From positions 62,001-126,000 of the forward strand of contig NZ_CABFLY010000001.1 of the NCBI RefSeq assembly GCF_901875305.1: a DNA stretch of 64,000 bases, written 5' to 3'. A program made the translations under genes and the position numbers. Source of the DNA: Rothia mucilaginosa (lineage in GTDB: Bacteria > Actinomycetota > Actinomycetes > Actinomycetales > Micrococcaceae). The notes beneath the pieces are model-generated. The model made no database searches and was not told the DNA's origin. It saw nothing but the letters and a program-made list of their open reading frames with translations. Numbering within the stretch: the stretch's first letter is position 1; each line of letters opens with the position of its first letter. Shown piece by piece: positions 42,033 to 51,439 of the stretch.

Positions 42033-42572
42033 ATGGGACTCAAAAGCTACCTGCAATCGCGCCGAGACGACGCAGAGCTCGGCAAGGGCATCTGGCGTCG
42101 CTCCCACGACCGCTTTATCCGCGGTATCGACCGATTCCACCAGGTGCTTGAGCGTCTGGCGAGCACCGAGTCCTCCGCCTCCATGATTGAGCTCATCGTG
42201 CCGGACGCCAACGAGCTCGCCGACCTCATCCCCCGAGTGCGTGCCGTCGCCATGGAAGCCCACCGCCTCGCTCCCAGCGACGGCGATATTCCCGCCTCCC
42301 CATTCGGCACCTACTCCGACCTCAACCGCGCCCTCTCCAAGGCCGGCAACGCTGTAGCCCTCTGCGCTGAGGCCCTGGCCATGGCCCGCTGCTTCGGCGA
42401 GTGCGCCACCGGATGCGACCGCCAGGTGAGCGTGCACCGCCGCGTGGAGACCGTGGTGCAGCATATTCAGGAAGCCGAACGTCTAATTCGTCGCGCCCAG
42501 AAGGAAGCCGTCGGCGAGCTGACCTTCGACGACGGAATCCCCGTGGGACGAACCGAGCTCATCAAAGCCTAA
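42033..42572 (+). CDS. Conserved hypothetical helical protein
   Basis: A 179-residue soluble, mostly helical protein. Features: a basic start (MGLKSYLQSRRDDAELGKGIW), FIRGIDRFHQVLERL, DANELADLIPRVRAVAMEAHRL and a Cys-containing CFGECATGCDRQ segment near 124-135. AGGAGGACAC precedes the ATG. Similar proteins of unknown role occur in Micrococcales as far as I recall. No domain can be named. Confidence 0.75.
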   Translation: MGLKSYLQSRRDDAELGKGIWRRSHDRFIRGIDRFHQVLERLASTESSASMIELIVPDANELADLIPRVRAVAMEAHRLAPSDGDIPASPFGTYSDLNRALSKAGNAVALCAEALAMARCFGECATGCDRQVSVHRRVETVVQHIQEAERLIRRAQKEAVGELTFDDGIPVGRTELIKA

Positions 42573-42753
42573 TGGTGCGTCAGTTTGGTGCTCCATCGGG
42601 CACACGATACGCTTAAAAAGAGGTGCATGACACCCCGCAGGCGGTTCGGTCACAATGGAAGTGACGATGGTACGAAATCGAGAATCGCAGCTCGGTCCAG
42701 GCCCTCTACGGCACAACCAATGCATCAACGATTGACGGAAGAAGTCACACACC

Positions 42754-43629
42754 ATGTTTGAATTCCATCGAAACGAGCGCGCCCGCCAGCTGCGCCCCAG
42801 CCTCTCCCGCTCCTGGCTCCTTGTGCGCGCCAACTCCTCCGAAGAAGTCTTTGAAGAGGCCTTCGAATCCGAGGCCGACTCCATCATTATCGACCTGGAA
42901 GACGGTTGCCCCGCCGAAGAGAAGGACGCCGCCCGCGAACAGGTCGTCCGCATGCTGAACTCTGGCGTGGTCGCATGGGTGCGAATCAACGCCATCACCA
43001 CCGAACACTGGTGGAAGGACGTCAAGGCCCTCAAGAACGTCAAGGGCCTGCGAGGCGTCATGCTCGCCACCGCAGAGCACGCCACCGACATCGACCGCAC
43101 CGCCGCCGAACTGCCCGCCGGTACCCCCATCATCGCGCTCATTGAATCGGCCCTGGGCGTGCACCACTCGGTCGAAATTGCTCGCGCCATCGGCACTTTC
43201 CGCCTGGCCTTCGGTGCGGGCGACTACCGCCGTGACACCGGTTCCTCCGCAACCCCCATGGCGCTCGCCTACGTGCGTTCACAGCTGGTGATTGCCTCCA
43301 CTCTGGGTGGTCTGCCCGGCCCCATCGACGGCCCGACTCTCGGCGCCTACGGCGGGGACCTCTCCAAAGCATGCGGCTTCGCGAGCGACCACGGTATGAC
43401 CGGCAAGATCACCCTGGACATCCGCCAGGCAGAGACCATCAATGCGGCCTTCTCGCCCAGCGAGGTCGAAATCGAAGAAGCCCACCAGATGCTCGACGTG
43501 CCCCTCGACGGCCCCCGCGACGGCTCCTACCTGCCGCGCTACCTACGCGCCAAGAAGGTCAAGGAACTCGCCAAGGTCTACGGCCTGTGGGGCAAGACCG
43601 ACAGCGACTTGCAGCGCGCATCCAAGTAA
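42754..43629 (+). CDS. HpcH/HpaI aldolase / citrate lyase beta-like protein
   Basis: 291 residues with the CitE-like TIM-barrel pattern: RSWLLVRANS near 21-30, DSIIIDLEDGCPAEEKDAAR near 42-61 (metal-binding acidic residues), VRINA near 75, LIESALGVHH near 130, and LAFGAGDYRRDTG near 150. CitE-like proteins of this size act on short acyl-CoA or acyl esters such as malyl-CoA. Partner genes of citrate lyase are absent, so it is not a true citrate lyase subunit. It ends at a strong terminator. Confidence 0.88.
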   Translation: MFEFHRNERARQLRPSLSRSWLLVRANSSEEVFEEAFESEADSIIIDLEDGCPAEEKDAAREQVVRMLNSGVVAWVRINAITTEHWWKDVKALKNVKGLRGVMLATAEHATDIDRTAAELPAGTPIIALIESALGVHHSVEIARAIGTFRLAFGAGDYRRDTGSSATPMALAYVRSQLVIASTLGGLPGPIDGPTLGAYGGDLSKACGFASDHGMTGKITLDIRQAETINAAFSPSEVEIEEAHQMLDVPLDGPRDGSYLPRYLRAKKVKELAKVYGLWGKTDSDLQRASK

Positions 43630-43648
43630 CGCGCCGACCCTATAACGG

Positions 43649-43698
43649 AGGCCGCGCATCCGATTCCTCAAAGGGATTCGGATGCGCGGCCTTTGGTT
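43649..43698 (+). terminator. Terminator after the CitE-like gene
   Basis: AGGCCGCGCATCCGA (43649-43663) pairs with TCGGATGCGCGGCCT (43678-43692), then TTGGTTT. Confidence 0.88.
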
Positions 43699-43736
43699 TA
43701 ACGCGCGGGTCGGCAACCAGAGGATGTGCTCGGCGG

Positions 43737-43973
43737 CTAGTTACGCGGGGAACGTCCACCCGTGAGAGCATGCGCGGCAACGTAGGACGTCACCAGAGAA
43801 ATCACGATGGGGACCAGGAACGAGGTGTCGTCCTCATAGACGGCGCGGTAGAAGAACCAGACCGCCAGCGAAATAACGAGCGCCAGCACGTAGACAATGG
43901 CGAAACGCACGGTAGGGGTGAACGGTGCGCGCTGCGAGGAGCCCTTGCGGGCAGAGGTACGGGACGAAGACAT
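43737..43973 (-). CDS. Small two-helix membrane protein
   Basis: 78 residues. A basic, Ser-rich start (SSSRTSARKGSSQRAPF), helix 1 (FAIVYVLALVISLAVWFFY), a short acidic loop YEDDTS, helix 2 (LVPIVISLVTSYVAAHAL), and a basic end. It lies alone on the minus strand downstream of tRNA-Thr. No family is recognised. Confidence 0.7.
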   Translation of the reverse strand: MSSSRTSARKGSSQRAPFTPTVRFAIVYVLALVISLAVWFFYRAVYEDDTSFLVPIVISLVTSYVAAHALTGGRSPRN

Positions 43974-44094
43974 GAGGCCTCCCGGAATAGAGCGAGCTGT
44001 CGGATGCCTCGGAACGAGGCCGGAGCCTCGTGTGCCGAAGACGATACTAAAAACCGCCGCAACACACCGGAAACCGGCCTTGTTACGGCGGATG

Positions 44095-44169
44095 TGGAGC
44101 CCCCAGTGGGATTCGAACCCACGACCTTTTCTTTACGAGGGAAATGCTCTACCCCTGAGCTATAGAGGC
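44095..44169 (-). tRNA. tRNA-Thr (CGT)
   Basis: 75 nt with encoded CCA. Acceptor GCCTCTA/TGGGGGC, anticodon loop CTCGTAA (anticodon CGT), T-arm GTGGGTTCGAATCCCAC. Confidence 0.95.
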
Positions 44170-44459
44170 ACATACGCTACCTGCCGCGTTAAGACGGGCT
44201 TTCCACGGAACAGTGCATACCCCGCAATAGTACCAAAAAGGCAGGGGAGAGGCGAATTACTTTCAACACCGGCCCCGTAGCTGGGAGCAGGCGGCAGAGA
44301 GCCTATGGTATGCACTGCATTCACCCCGCACACCCGTCCGAAGACAGGGAATGTTCAGGGCAGAGGCATACAATAAACCCTATACCCACGGCGGCTGACA
44401 GCGTTTTGACACGCCCCAACCACAGGTCGGCTGCCATCCACTGATAGAGAGGAACCACC

Positions 44460-45230
44460 ATGACTTCACCCCTCAACCGTCGCACCCTGCTACTGGGCGT
44501 AGTACCCGCCGCCGCCCTGGGACTGAGCGCATGCAGTTCCAGCTCCTCCCAGTCTTCTTCGGCGGCGTCGGCATCTGCGAGCGCCTCAGCAGGTGGTTCG
44601 GCAAGCACTGCCGCAGCATCGGCAAGTGCATCTGCGAGTGCTTCGGCATCCACTAACCCTTCGGCTACTGCTTCGGCAGCCGCTGATGACGGCTACGTCG
44701 GCTTCCGTCTCAACCGCGAAGTACCCGGCGCAGGCACCGCAACTCTGTACACCGACTACCAGTGCCCCTACTGCGCCAAGGCAGAACCCAAGTTCGAAGA
44801 GGCCGCCAAGAAGCTCGACGGCATCATGAACGTGACCGTGCGTAACATGCCGCTGAACATGCATGCCAACGCCGTACCCGCCGCGCTCGCCGTACAAGCT
44901 GCTGAGGCGCAGGGCAAGCACCTTGAAATGGCTGATAAGCTCTTCGCCACCCAGAACGACTGGAAGGGCATCAGCGAACGCGATAAGCTGCGCACCCTCT
45001 TCAACAACTACGCCAAGGAACTAGGCCTGAACACCGAAGAGTTCAACAAGGTCCTGGTTGCCTCTGAGACCGTCAAGCCCATTCAGCGCGACTACGAGCA
45101 CGCCGTCAAGATTGGTGCGAAGGGCACCCCCACCTTCGCCGTGAACGACAAGGTCGTTGAGGGCCTGGACTCCTCCTCCTCGGTAGATGACCTGGTCAGC
45201 ACCTTCAAACGTGAAGCTGGCGTGAAGTAG
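44460..45230 (+). CDS. DsbA-like thiol oxidoreductase lipoprotein
   Basis: 256 residues. The signal peptide has twin arginines (NRRTLLLG, 6-13) and a lipobox LSAC with Cys25. A Ser/Ala stalk (26-75) lifts a thioredoxin-fold domain off the membrane. The active site is CPYC (102-105, YTDYQCPYCAKAEP), and the cis-proline loop is GTPTFAVN near 222-229. It probably oxidises or reduces disulfides of exported proteins. GAGAGGA precedes the ATG. Its stop overlaps the start of the next gene by one base (TAGTG), so they are co-translated. Confidence 0.9.
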   Translation: MTSPLNRRTLLLGVVPAAALGLSACSSSSSQSSSAASASASASAGGSASTAAASASASASASASTNPSATASAAADDGYVGFRLNREVPGAGTATLYTDYQCPYCAKAEPKFEEAAKKLDGIMNVTVRNMPLNMHANAVPAALAVQAAEAQGKHLEMADKLFATQNDWKGISERDKLRTLFNNYAKELGLNTEEFNKVLVASETVKPIQRDYEHAVKIGAKGTPTFAVNDKVVEGLDSSSSVDDLVSTFKREAGVK

Positions 45231-46018
45231 TGGCGCACATTCAGCTCTCCGGTGGCCAGCGCGCCGAGATTCACCCCGACGGGTTCAGTGACCACGGCTA
45301 CGTCCTCGAAATCGGTGGCGCTGAGCAGTCCCACGTGGATATTGCGGACCCCTCCTACGTGTTCTATGAATACCTGCGACGCATCGCAAACACGGTGGAT
45401 GCGCTCGCACCCGCCGGCGAACCCATCACCGCCGCACACCTGGGGGCTGGCGCCCTCACCCTCGTGCGCTATATTCAGGCGACCCGCCCCGGCTCCCGCC
45501 AGGTTGCCGTGGATATTGAACCCGAGCTGATGGGCTTCGTGACGGACCGTCTGCCGCTACCCGCCGGAACTGACTGCCAGCTGGTGGTGGGGGATGCCCG
45601 CGAGCAGTTAGCGAACCTGCCGGAACTGCTGGGCGTGCCCGGCTTCGATGCAATCATCCTCGACATCTTCACCGGCATGGACGCGCCCGCCCACCTGGCA
45701 AACCGCGACTTCTACCGCGAACTCAAGGACGCCCTAAGCGAGCGCGGCGTGGTCGCTATCAACGTGGGTGACGACGAGGGTCTGCCCTTCTTCCAGTTGC
45801 AGGCAACCGCCATGCTGGAAATCTTTGAGCACGTGTGGTGCCTGTGCGAAAGCTCGATGCTCAGCGGGCAGAACGAAGGCAACCTCGTGCTCATTGGCAC
45901 CGCCCGCGAGCTGGATGAGGACACCCAGGACTGGCTGTACGCCCTGGGCCCGCATCCGGCGGAAGTGCTCACCACCGAAGAGTTGCGTGACCTGCTGGAC
46001 GAGCTGGCTGAGAACTAA
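45230..46018 (+). CDS. Spermidine synthase-like methyltransferase-fold protein
   Basis: 262 residues. The Rossmann core reads AAHLGAGALTLVRYIQA near 68-84, VAVDIEPELMGFVTDRL near 96-112, VVGDAREQL near 122-130, and FDAIILDIF near 143-151, matching the spermidine synthase superfamily. Residues for binding a polyamine substrate cannot be confirmed, and such stand-alone actinobacterial proteins often have other or unknown roles. GTG start inside the upstream stop codon. Terminated by a 20-bp stem. Confidence 0.85.
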   Translation: MAHIQLSGGQRAEIHPDGFSDHGYVLEIGGAEQSHVDIADPSYVFYEYLRRIANTVDALAPAGEPITAAHLGAGALTLVRYIQATRPGSRQVAVDIEPELMGFVTDRLPLPAGTDCQLVVGDAREQLANLPELLGVPGFDAIILDIFTGMDAPAHLANRDFYRELKDALSERGVVAINVGDDEGLPFFQLQATAMLEIFEHVWCLCESSMLSGQNEGNLVLIGTARELDEDTQDWLYALGPHPAEVLTTEELRDLLDELAEN

Positions 46019-46030
46019 AACTTGAAACAT

Positions 46031-46080
46031 AAAACCGTTGAGGCGGGTACTAACTAGGTACCCGCCTCAACGGTTTTATT
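46031..46080. terminator. Strong bidirectional terminator
   Basis: A perfect 20-bp inverted repeat (46031-46050 with 46058-46077, arm beginning AAAACCGTTGAGGCGG) with T-runs on both strands. Confidence 0.93.
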
Positions 46081-46139
46081 TATGGGTTTTCTCTATGCTG
46101 CGCTCCGGCGGAATTTTGGTTTTACTCGGGACTTTGGCT

Positions 46140-47114
46140 TTACTCGGGTAGCGGCACGGGAACGGGGTCTTCGTCCTCATCCTCCTGCTTGGGGGAACCG
46201 CCCTTTGTAGTGGTCAGCGTAATACCCACACTCGCCGTCATGAGCAGGCAGATTGCCACCCAGCGCATCGGGCCGGTCTCCTGGTTCAGCAGCGCCCAGC
46301 CGGCAATCGCCGCAATAGCGGGCTCCACACTCATCAGCACACTAAACACTCGCTCCGGTAGATGGCGCAGAGCCATCAGCTCCGCGCTGTAGGGAATCAC
46401 CGAAGCAAACATGGCGGTACCAAAAATCAGGAGAATCAGCTTGGGATCCTGCACTGCATTCCACAACGGCTGAGGAGCCGGCACCATTGCCGCCACCGGA
46501 GTGATAAAGGCGGCACCAATGAGCATCGCCACCGCCAAGCCGCTTGCCCCCGGAACGAGAGCGCCCACCTTCGCACTGGAGCGAATGTACAGCGCCCAGA
46601 AAACGCCAGCAATCAGAGCGAAGGCTAAGCCTAGGTAGTCGGTATCTTTACCAGCTGCTGCCTCATAACCGAGTACCAGCATGCCTGCCAGGGCGCAGAG
46701 AACCCATACACCGTCGCGGAGCCTGCGCGTCAGCATGGATGCCAAAGCCAGCGGCCCCAAGAACTCCACCGCCACCGCCAAACCAATAGGGATACGGTCA
46801 ATCGCGCAGTAGAAGAAACCATTCATCAGACCGAAGGCCATACCGAAAGTGATGACGGCACGCCACTGCTCCTTCGACCACGACAACGCACCCGGCGGCA
46901 TCGTTCCGCCACGACGGGCACGCCAGCGAGCAGCCAACCACACGGCACTACCCACCACGAGAGAAGCAACAGCCAGGCGGCTCACGCTAATAGCGAGCGC
47001 ACCAAACAGCGGGAAAAGAGTCACCGCGAAGGCCGCACCGAACTGCAAGGAAGAGCAGGACATCAGGACAAACATAATGCCCAGCGCGGGGCGTTGATGC
47101 GCGGTATGCGACAA
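46140..47114 (-). CDS. EamA/DMT-family transporter (RhtA-like), copy 1
   Basis: 324 residues with ten hydrophobic helices and two EamA repeats. GALAISVSRLAVASLVVG and DRIPIGLAVAVEFLGPLALA mark the first repeat; PYSAELMALRHLPERVFSVL and EPAIAAIAGWALLNQETG mark the second, as in threonine/homoserine exporter RhtA. The tail is acidic (DEDEDPVPVPLPE). It is paralogous to the next minus-strand gene and lies 163 bp downstream of it, separated by a terminator. Confidence 0.9.
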   Translation of the reverse strand: MSHTAHQRPALGIMFVLMSCSSLQFGAAFAVTLFPLFGALAISVSRLAVASLVVGSAVWLAARWRARRGGTMPPGALSWSKEQWRAVITFGMAFGLMNGFFYCAIDRIPIGLAVAVEFLGPLALASMLTRRLRDGVWVLCALAGMLVLGYEAAAGKDTDYLGLAFALIAGVFWALYIRSSAKVGALVPGASGLAVAMLIGAAFITPVAAMVPAPQPLWNAVQDPKLILLIFGTAMFASVIPYSAELMALRHLPERVFSVLMSVEPAIAAIAGWALLNQETGPMRWVAICLLMTASVGITLTTTKGGSPKQEDEDEDPVPVPLPE

Positions 47115-47194
47115 GGTTTTCCTCTCTGCGCCTCATGAGGAGGCGGTGCTTTTCGACGTGCGTGCCGGTTGTGCTAGGGGGTAGAAGGATAAAA

Positions 47195-47242
47195 GTATCC
47201 CCCGGACAACACGAGATACTATCCTACGTGGTGTCCGGGGGC
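47195..47242 (-). terminator. Terminator between the two EamA genes
   Basis: CCCCCGGACA (47199-47208) pairs with TGTCCGGGGG (47232-47241); on the minus strand it is followed by ATACTTTTATCC. Confidence 0.8.
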
Positions 47243-47277
47243 GTAAGAAACCGGTGACACGCTTTAAGCTCAGCCGA

Positions 47278-48339
47278 TTAGAGGCCCTTCGCCTCACGGT
47301 CAGCCTCAATTTGGCTAGTTGAGGGGAGCGTAATGGAACTGGTCGCCATCTGCGCAATATCCACTGCGTGTGTATCCACAGCACCCGGTAAGAAACGCTC
47401 ACCCTCCTCCAGGGTGCCTTCTTCCTGCGCCTTCTTCTGTGCACGAGCGTGAGAAATCGAAATACCTATGCTGGCGGCTACAAGCAGGGCAATAGCAACC
47501 CAACGGATCAGGCCCGTCGGCTCAGACAGCATCACAATACCCACCGCCGCGGCAATCGCCGGCTCTAAAGACAGCACCACACTGTAAATATGCGCGGGCA
47601 ACAGGCGCAACGAAGACACTTCACCTAGCGCCGGAAGAGCAGAAGCAACCAGGCCCATCAGGCAACCAATAGCGAGTAGATGAATATCCTGGGTGACCTT
47701 CAGCAGGTTATTACCGCTAATCAGGAACGGGAACGGCAGAACTAACAGCATCGAAACCGCGTTACCCATGACCATGCCACCCATACCCGGGATGAGCGCA
47801 CCCACCTTCTCTGTGGCCAGAATGTAAGCAGCACGCGAGACAGCGGTGAGGACCGAGAAAATCACACCCATCAGCGCGAAATCTTCAGGCTTAGCCTGCG
47901 ATTCAGCCGTCAGAATCGCCATACCTGTGAAGGACAGTGCAATCCACACCAAGTCCAGTTTGCGGCGTGAAAGAGCCGTCGCCAGCACCAACGGGCCCAT
48001 GAACTCAATAGCCACCGCAATCGCCAGAGGAACCTGCTCAATAGCCACGTAGAAGAATGCGTTTGCACCGCTCAGAGCGACGCCTAAGACGATAACGGTT
48101 AGCCATTGTTGGCGGTTCCACGAACGGATTTGAGGGCGAAAAAATACCCACAGCAGCATAGTGGAAACCATAAGGCGCAGGGTCACCACGCCCCAGGGCC
48201 CCAAATCGCCCATCAGCTGCTTGGCAAGAGCCGCACCGAACTGTGCCGAAATAATCGCACCGGTCGCGTAAGCAACACCCAGCCCTTGAGTCATCACGGG
48301 GGAACGCGCAGCATTGGGCGTAGGGGTGGAAGAAGTCAT
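47278..48339 (-). CDS. EamA/DMT-family transporter (RhtA-like), copy 2
   Basis: 353 residues, ten helices. The ATG at 48339 has AAGGA at ideal spacing; an ATG two codons earlier touches the ribosome binding site. The conserved parts mirror copy 1: VEQVPLAIAVAIEFMGPLVLAT and LRLLPAHIYSVVLSLEPAIAAAVG. The C-terminal cytoplasmic tail is longer (AQKKAQEEGTLEEGERF). A gene duplication with divergence; the substrates may differ (amino acids or related metabolites). Confidence 0.9.
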   Translation of the reverse strand: MTSSTPTPNAARSPVMTQGLGVAYATGAIISAQFGAALAKQLMGDLGPWGVVTLRLMVSTMLLWVFFRPQIRSWNRQQWLTVIVLGVALSGANAFFYVAIEQVPLAIAVAIEFMGPLVLATALSRRKLDLVWIALSFTGMAILTAESQAKPEDFALMGVIFSVLTAVSRAAYILATEKVGALIPGMGGMVMGNAVSMLLVLPFPFLISGNNLLKVTQDIHLLAIGCLMGLVASALPALGEVSSLRLLPAHIYSVVLSLEPAIAAAVGIVMLSEPTGLIRWVAIALLVAASIGISISHARAQKKAQEEGTLEEGERFLPGAVDTHAVDIAQMATSSITLPSTSQIEADREAKGL

Positions 48340-48610
48340 AATCATCCTTATAGTCCAGAAGAGGCATTAGCCGCTATCTGTTATCAGGCGCAACCCCGAA
48401 TCGTCGTGAAACGGGTCACGCACTATGCAAACAATGAATAGTGTGTAATCTACGACAATTTTACGTACTTTAAAATTGGGCGCAAATACCGACCAAAACA
48501 CCCTAACAAGCCACCGCAACCCACACGCCCTCAGTGAAATTTACCCCTCCTACTCCACCATAACCACCCATATCCAGGAAATATTCACCCAGCCGTGATT
48601 TACTGAGAGC

Positions 48611-49489
48611 ATGCTTGACCCGAAGAAGTCTCTATTCGATGAAGACGGCAACCCCCGTCCCGCACTGACCACCACCCTTGACAACGTCCTACGCATGCAA
48701 CGACCGCTCGCGCTGTCCATCGTCAAGAAGCTACGCGAAGCACACCCCAACGAAACTCCCGCCCAAATCCACAAACGCCTCGACCGCAACTACCTACGCG
48801 ACATCACCGCCATCGGCGGCGTCACCGGCGCATCCGCATTCGTTCCCGGTATCGGTACCGTCACCTCCATGAGCCTCTCCGCGCTCGCCGTCGGCGGCTA
48901 TATGGAACGCACCGCCCTCTACGCCCAAGCTGTTGCCGAGCTACACGGCGTGCAGGTACACGACGCTGAAACCGCCCGCTCCATGGTCATGGCCATCATG
49001 CTCGGCGAAGAAGGCTCGCAGCTCATGAACACTGTGCTCCTGCAAACCGGCAAAGCAAGCGGTGTCTCCAGCAAGTGGGGCATGCTGCTGGGCAACTCCT
49101 CCGGCGGCAAGATGTTCAGCGTCGAGCGCACCATCCGCAACCTGTTCATCCGCCGTTTCCTTTCCCGCCAGACCGGCGCACTACTCGGCCGTGCCCTACC
49201 CTTCGGCGTAGGTGCTGTCGTCGGCGGCGGTGCAAACCTGGCACTCGGCAAGGACGTCGTGCGCAATACCCACCGTGCTTTCGGCGATGCACCCGCGTAC
49301 TTCCCCTCAGAGCTCATGATTACCCCGCGCGCACCCCGCGTGCAGGACAGCTCCGAAGGCACCTCAACCGGTGTGGCTGGCTCTCTCCTCAAGGGAGTCA
49401 AGGACGCCGGAAAGGCAGCCGGTAAAGTCTTCAGCCGCGGCAAGGGCCACGACGCTGAAACCGGCCACCGCCGCATGCTCGACCGCTAA
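48611..49489 (+). CDS. Hypothetical protein, possibly EcsC-like
   Basis: 292 residues. A charged N-terminal helical part (MLRMQRPL-like to LDRNYLRDI), then a Gly/Ala-rich amphipathic region (AIGGVTGASAFVPGIGTVTS, about 73-92), helices near 95-150, a second glycine-rich stretch LGRALPFGVGAVVGGGANLALG near 193-214, and a basic Lys/Gly-rich tail. The two glycine-rich segments recall EcsC-type membrane-associated proteins; the match is weak. No ribosome binding site is seen at the ATG. Function unknown. Confidence 0.7.
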   Translation: MLDPKKSLFDEDGNPRPALTTTLDNVLRMQRPLALSIVKKLREAHPNETPAQIHKRLDRNYLRDITAIGGVTGASAFVPGIGTVTSMSLSALAVGGYMERTALYAQAVAELHGVQVHDAETARSMVMAIMLGEEGSQLMNTVLLQTGKASGVSSKWGMLLGNSSGGKMFSVERTIRNLFIRRFLSRQTGALLGRALPFGVGAVVGGGANLALGKDVVRNTHRAFGDAPAYFPSELMITPRAPRVQDSSEGTSTGVAGSLLKGVKDAGKAAGKVFSRGKGHDAETGHRRMLDR

Positions 49490-49529
49490 ACCCGCTGGCT
49501 AGCAGAACATAGCAAAGACCAACCACACA

Positions 49530-49572
49530 AAAGACCCCGGATCCCTGAACACAGGAACCCGGGGTCTTTAGT
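49530..49572. terminator. Bidirectional terminator between the hypothetical gene and purB
   Basis: AAAGACCCCGG (49530-49540) pairs with CCGGGGTCTTT (49559-49569), with an inner CCTG/CAGG stem. Confidence 0.9.
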
Positions 49573-49599
49573 ATTTATGCCGTTAGAGGGCGCTACGGA

Positions 49600-51033
49600 C
49601 TAGGCGTTCTTCGCGTGATCGAGCAGCTGAGCCGCAATGCCGTTGTAGGTGTGCGGAGTCAGAGCCGACAGGCGCTCCTCAGCCTCGGGGGAAAGACCCA
49701 GAGTAGCCACAAACTCCTTCAGGCGAGCCGCATCCACGCGGTGACCGCGAGTCAGCTCCTTCAGACGCTCGTAGGGGTTCTCCATGCCGGGAACACCCGC
49801 GATAGCCTCCGCGCGCATCACCATCTGGATTGCCTCGGCCAGAACCTCCCAGTTGGAGTCCAAATCGGCGGAAATCACGTCGGCCGCGATGTCCAGGCGC
49901 TTCAGGCCCTTCACCACATTCGAGATAGCCAGAACCGAGTGACCGAAGGCCACGCCGATGTTGCGCTGAGCCGAAGAATCGGTCAGATCGCGCTGCCAGC
50001 GGGAGGTCACCAGGGTAGAGCCCAGCGAATCCAGCAGAGCGTTAGAGAGCTCCAGGTTAGCCTCCGCATTCTCGAAACGAATCGGGTTCACCTTGTGCGG
50101 CATGGTGGACGAACCGGTCGCACCAGCCACCGGAATCTGGCGGAAGAAACCAATCGAAATGTAGCTCCACACATCGGTGCAGAGGTTGTGTAGCACGCGG
50201 TTGAAGTGCGCGATATCCGAGTACAGCTCGGCCTGCCAGTCGTGCGACTCAATCTGGGTGGTCAGCGGGTTCCAGGTCAGGCCCAGGTGCTCAACGAAAC
50301 CGCGAGAAATCTTCTGCCAATCGGCGGTGGGAACCGAGGCGTAGTGCGCGGCGTAGGTGCCGGTCGCACCGTTAATCTTGCCGAGGAACTCGGTAGCCTT
50401 CACGTGCTTGACCTGGCGCTTCAGACGGTAGGCGAGCACGCCCATCTCCTTGCCCAGGGTGGTCGGGGTTGCGGGCTGACCGTGGGTGCGCGAGAGCATG
50501 GGAACCTCGCGGCCCTCCTCGGCCAGGTTCAGCAGAACCTCAATCAGCTCCTCGGCGGCGGGAATCCACACGTTCTGCACGGCATCCTTGATGCCCAGAG
50601 CGTAGGAGAGGTTGTTGATGTCTTCAGAGGTGCAGCCGAAGTGAACCAGCGGCACCAGACGGTCCAGGCCCAGGCCCTTCAGACGGCGACCGATGTAGTA
50701 CTCGACGGCCTTCACGTCGTGAACGGTCACGGCCTCGATCTCGGCCAGCTCGGCCACAGATTCGGCGTTGAAATCGGTCACGATGGCGCGCAGGCCCTTC
50801 TTCTGCTCCTCGCTCAGCGGGGACAGACCCGGCAACACTTCGTGCTCGCACAGGTAGATGAACCACTCGACCTCAACGTGGATGCGGTCGCGGTTCAGAG
50901 CGGCCTCGGAGAGGTAGTTCGTCAGGGGTGCGGTGACGGATGCGTAGCGTCCGTCCAGGGGGCCCAGAGCGAGTTCGCCGGTACCCAAATCGATACGGCC
51001 AGAAGGCAGGATGGTGTTATTGGTGTGAGACAT
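49600..51033 (-). CDS. purB: Adenylosuccinate lyase
   Basis: A 477-residue fumarase/aspartase-superfamily enzyme that cleaves SAICAR and adenylosuccinate in purine synthesis. Signature GSSTMPHKVNPIRFENAEAN near 303-322 holds the catalytic serine. LSRTHGQPATPTTLGKEM near 180-197 carries the catalytic histidine, and HFGCTSEDINNLSYAL near 130 also fits. The length suits the E. coli-like branch. It stands alone on the minus strand. Confidence 0.96.
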   Translation of the reverse strand: MSHTNNTILPSGRIDLGTGELALGPLDGRYASVTAPLTNYLSEAALNRDRIHVEVEWFIYLCEHEVLPGLSPLSEEQKKGLRAIVTDFNAESVAELAEIEAVTVHDVKAVEYYIGRRLKGLGLDRLVPLVHFGCTSEDINNLSYALGIKDAVQNVWIPAAEELIEVLLNLAEEGREVPMLSRTHGQPATPTTLGKEMGVLAYRLKRQVKHVKATEFLGKINGATGTYAAHYASVPTADWQKISRGFVEHLGLTWNPLTTQIESHDWQAELYSDIAHFNRVLHNLCTDVWSYISIGFFRQIPVAGATGSSTMPHKVNPIRFENAEANLELSNALLDSLGSTLVTSRWQRDLTDSSAQRNIGVAFGHSVLAISNVVKGLKRLDIAADVISADLDSNWEVLAEAIQMVMRAEAIAGVPGMENPYERLKELTRGHRVDAARLKEFVATLGLSPEAEERLSALTPHTYNGIAAQLLDHAKNA

Positions 51034-51439
51034 AACTCCATTTTCGCATGGATTGCCGGAAAATGCGGGCGGGGTGTAGGACGGTGGGTGACCGGGCGGC
51101 GGCCAGAGTGGTGATTTTGGCGGCGACTCGGGCAGCGACTTGGGTAACGGCTTGAGCGGCGCAGATACGGGACCCCCAACTCAACGGGTATGCGTGTTCT
51201 CGACTCCCGGGGAAACTTTGGGCAATCTTTGTGCGGAAATATGACGGCGATGGAGGCTGTGGATAAAACACTTTACGGGGGTATTGACCCCGAATCTGTA
51301 CGGATTTTTCGTTTTATGGGGCTGATATCCACAGGTAGCCAAAAATCGGAAGGCGAACTACCGGCCCAACCATAGGCTGGAACCAAAACCACACCCGCTA
51401 AGCCGGTACCCACAACCGGCCCCTCCGAAAGGACGCGCC
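51034..51439. other. Intergenic region with two DnaA-box-like 9-mers
   Basis: About 400 bp between divergent purB and the WXG-like gene, without a supported gene. TGTGGATAA at 51258-51266 is a perfect DnaA box on the minus strand. ATATCCACA at 51325-51333 differs by one base on the plus strand. There is no origin-type clustering. Confidence 0.4.

Noticed and set aside
42754..43629. True citrate lyase beta subunit
   Set aside because: The other lyase subunits and accessory genes are absent, so only the broader CitE-like family is supported.
51258..51333. Replication origin
   Set aside because: Only two DnaA-like boxes, no dnaA, dnaN or rpmH nearby and no AT-rich unwinding region.
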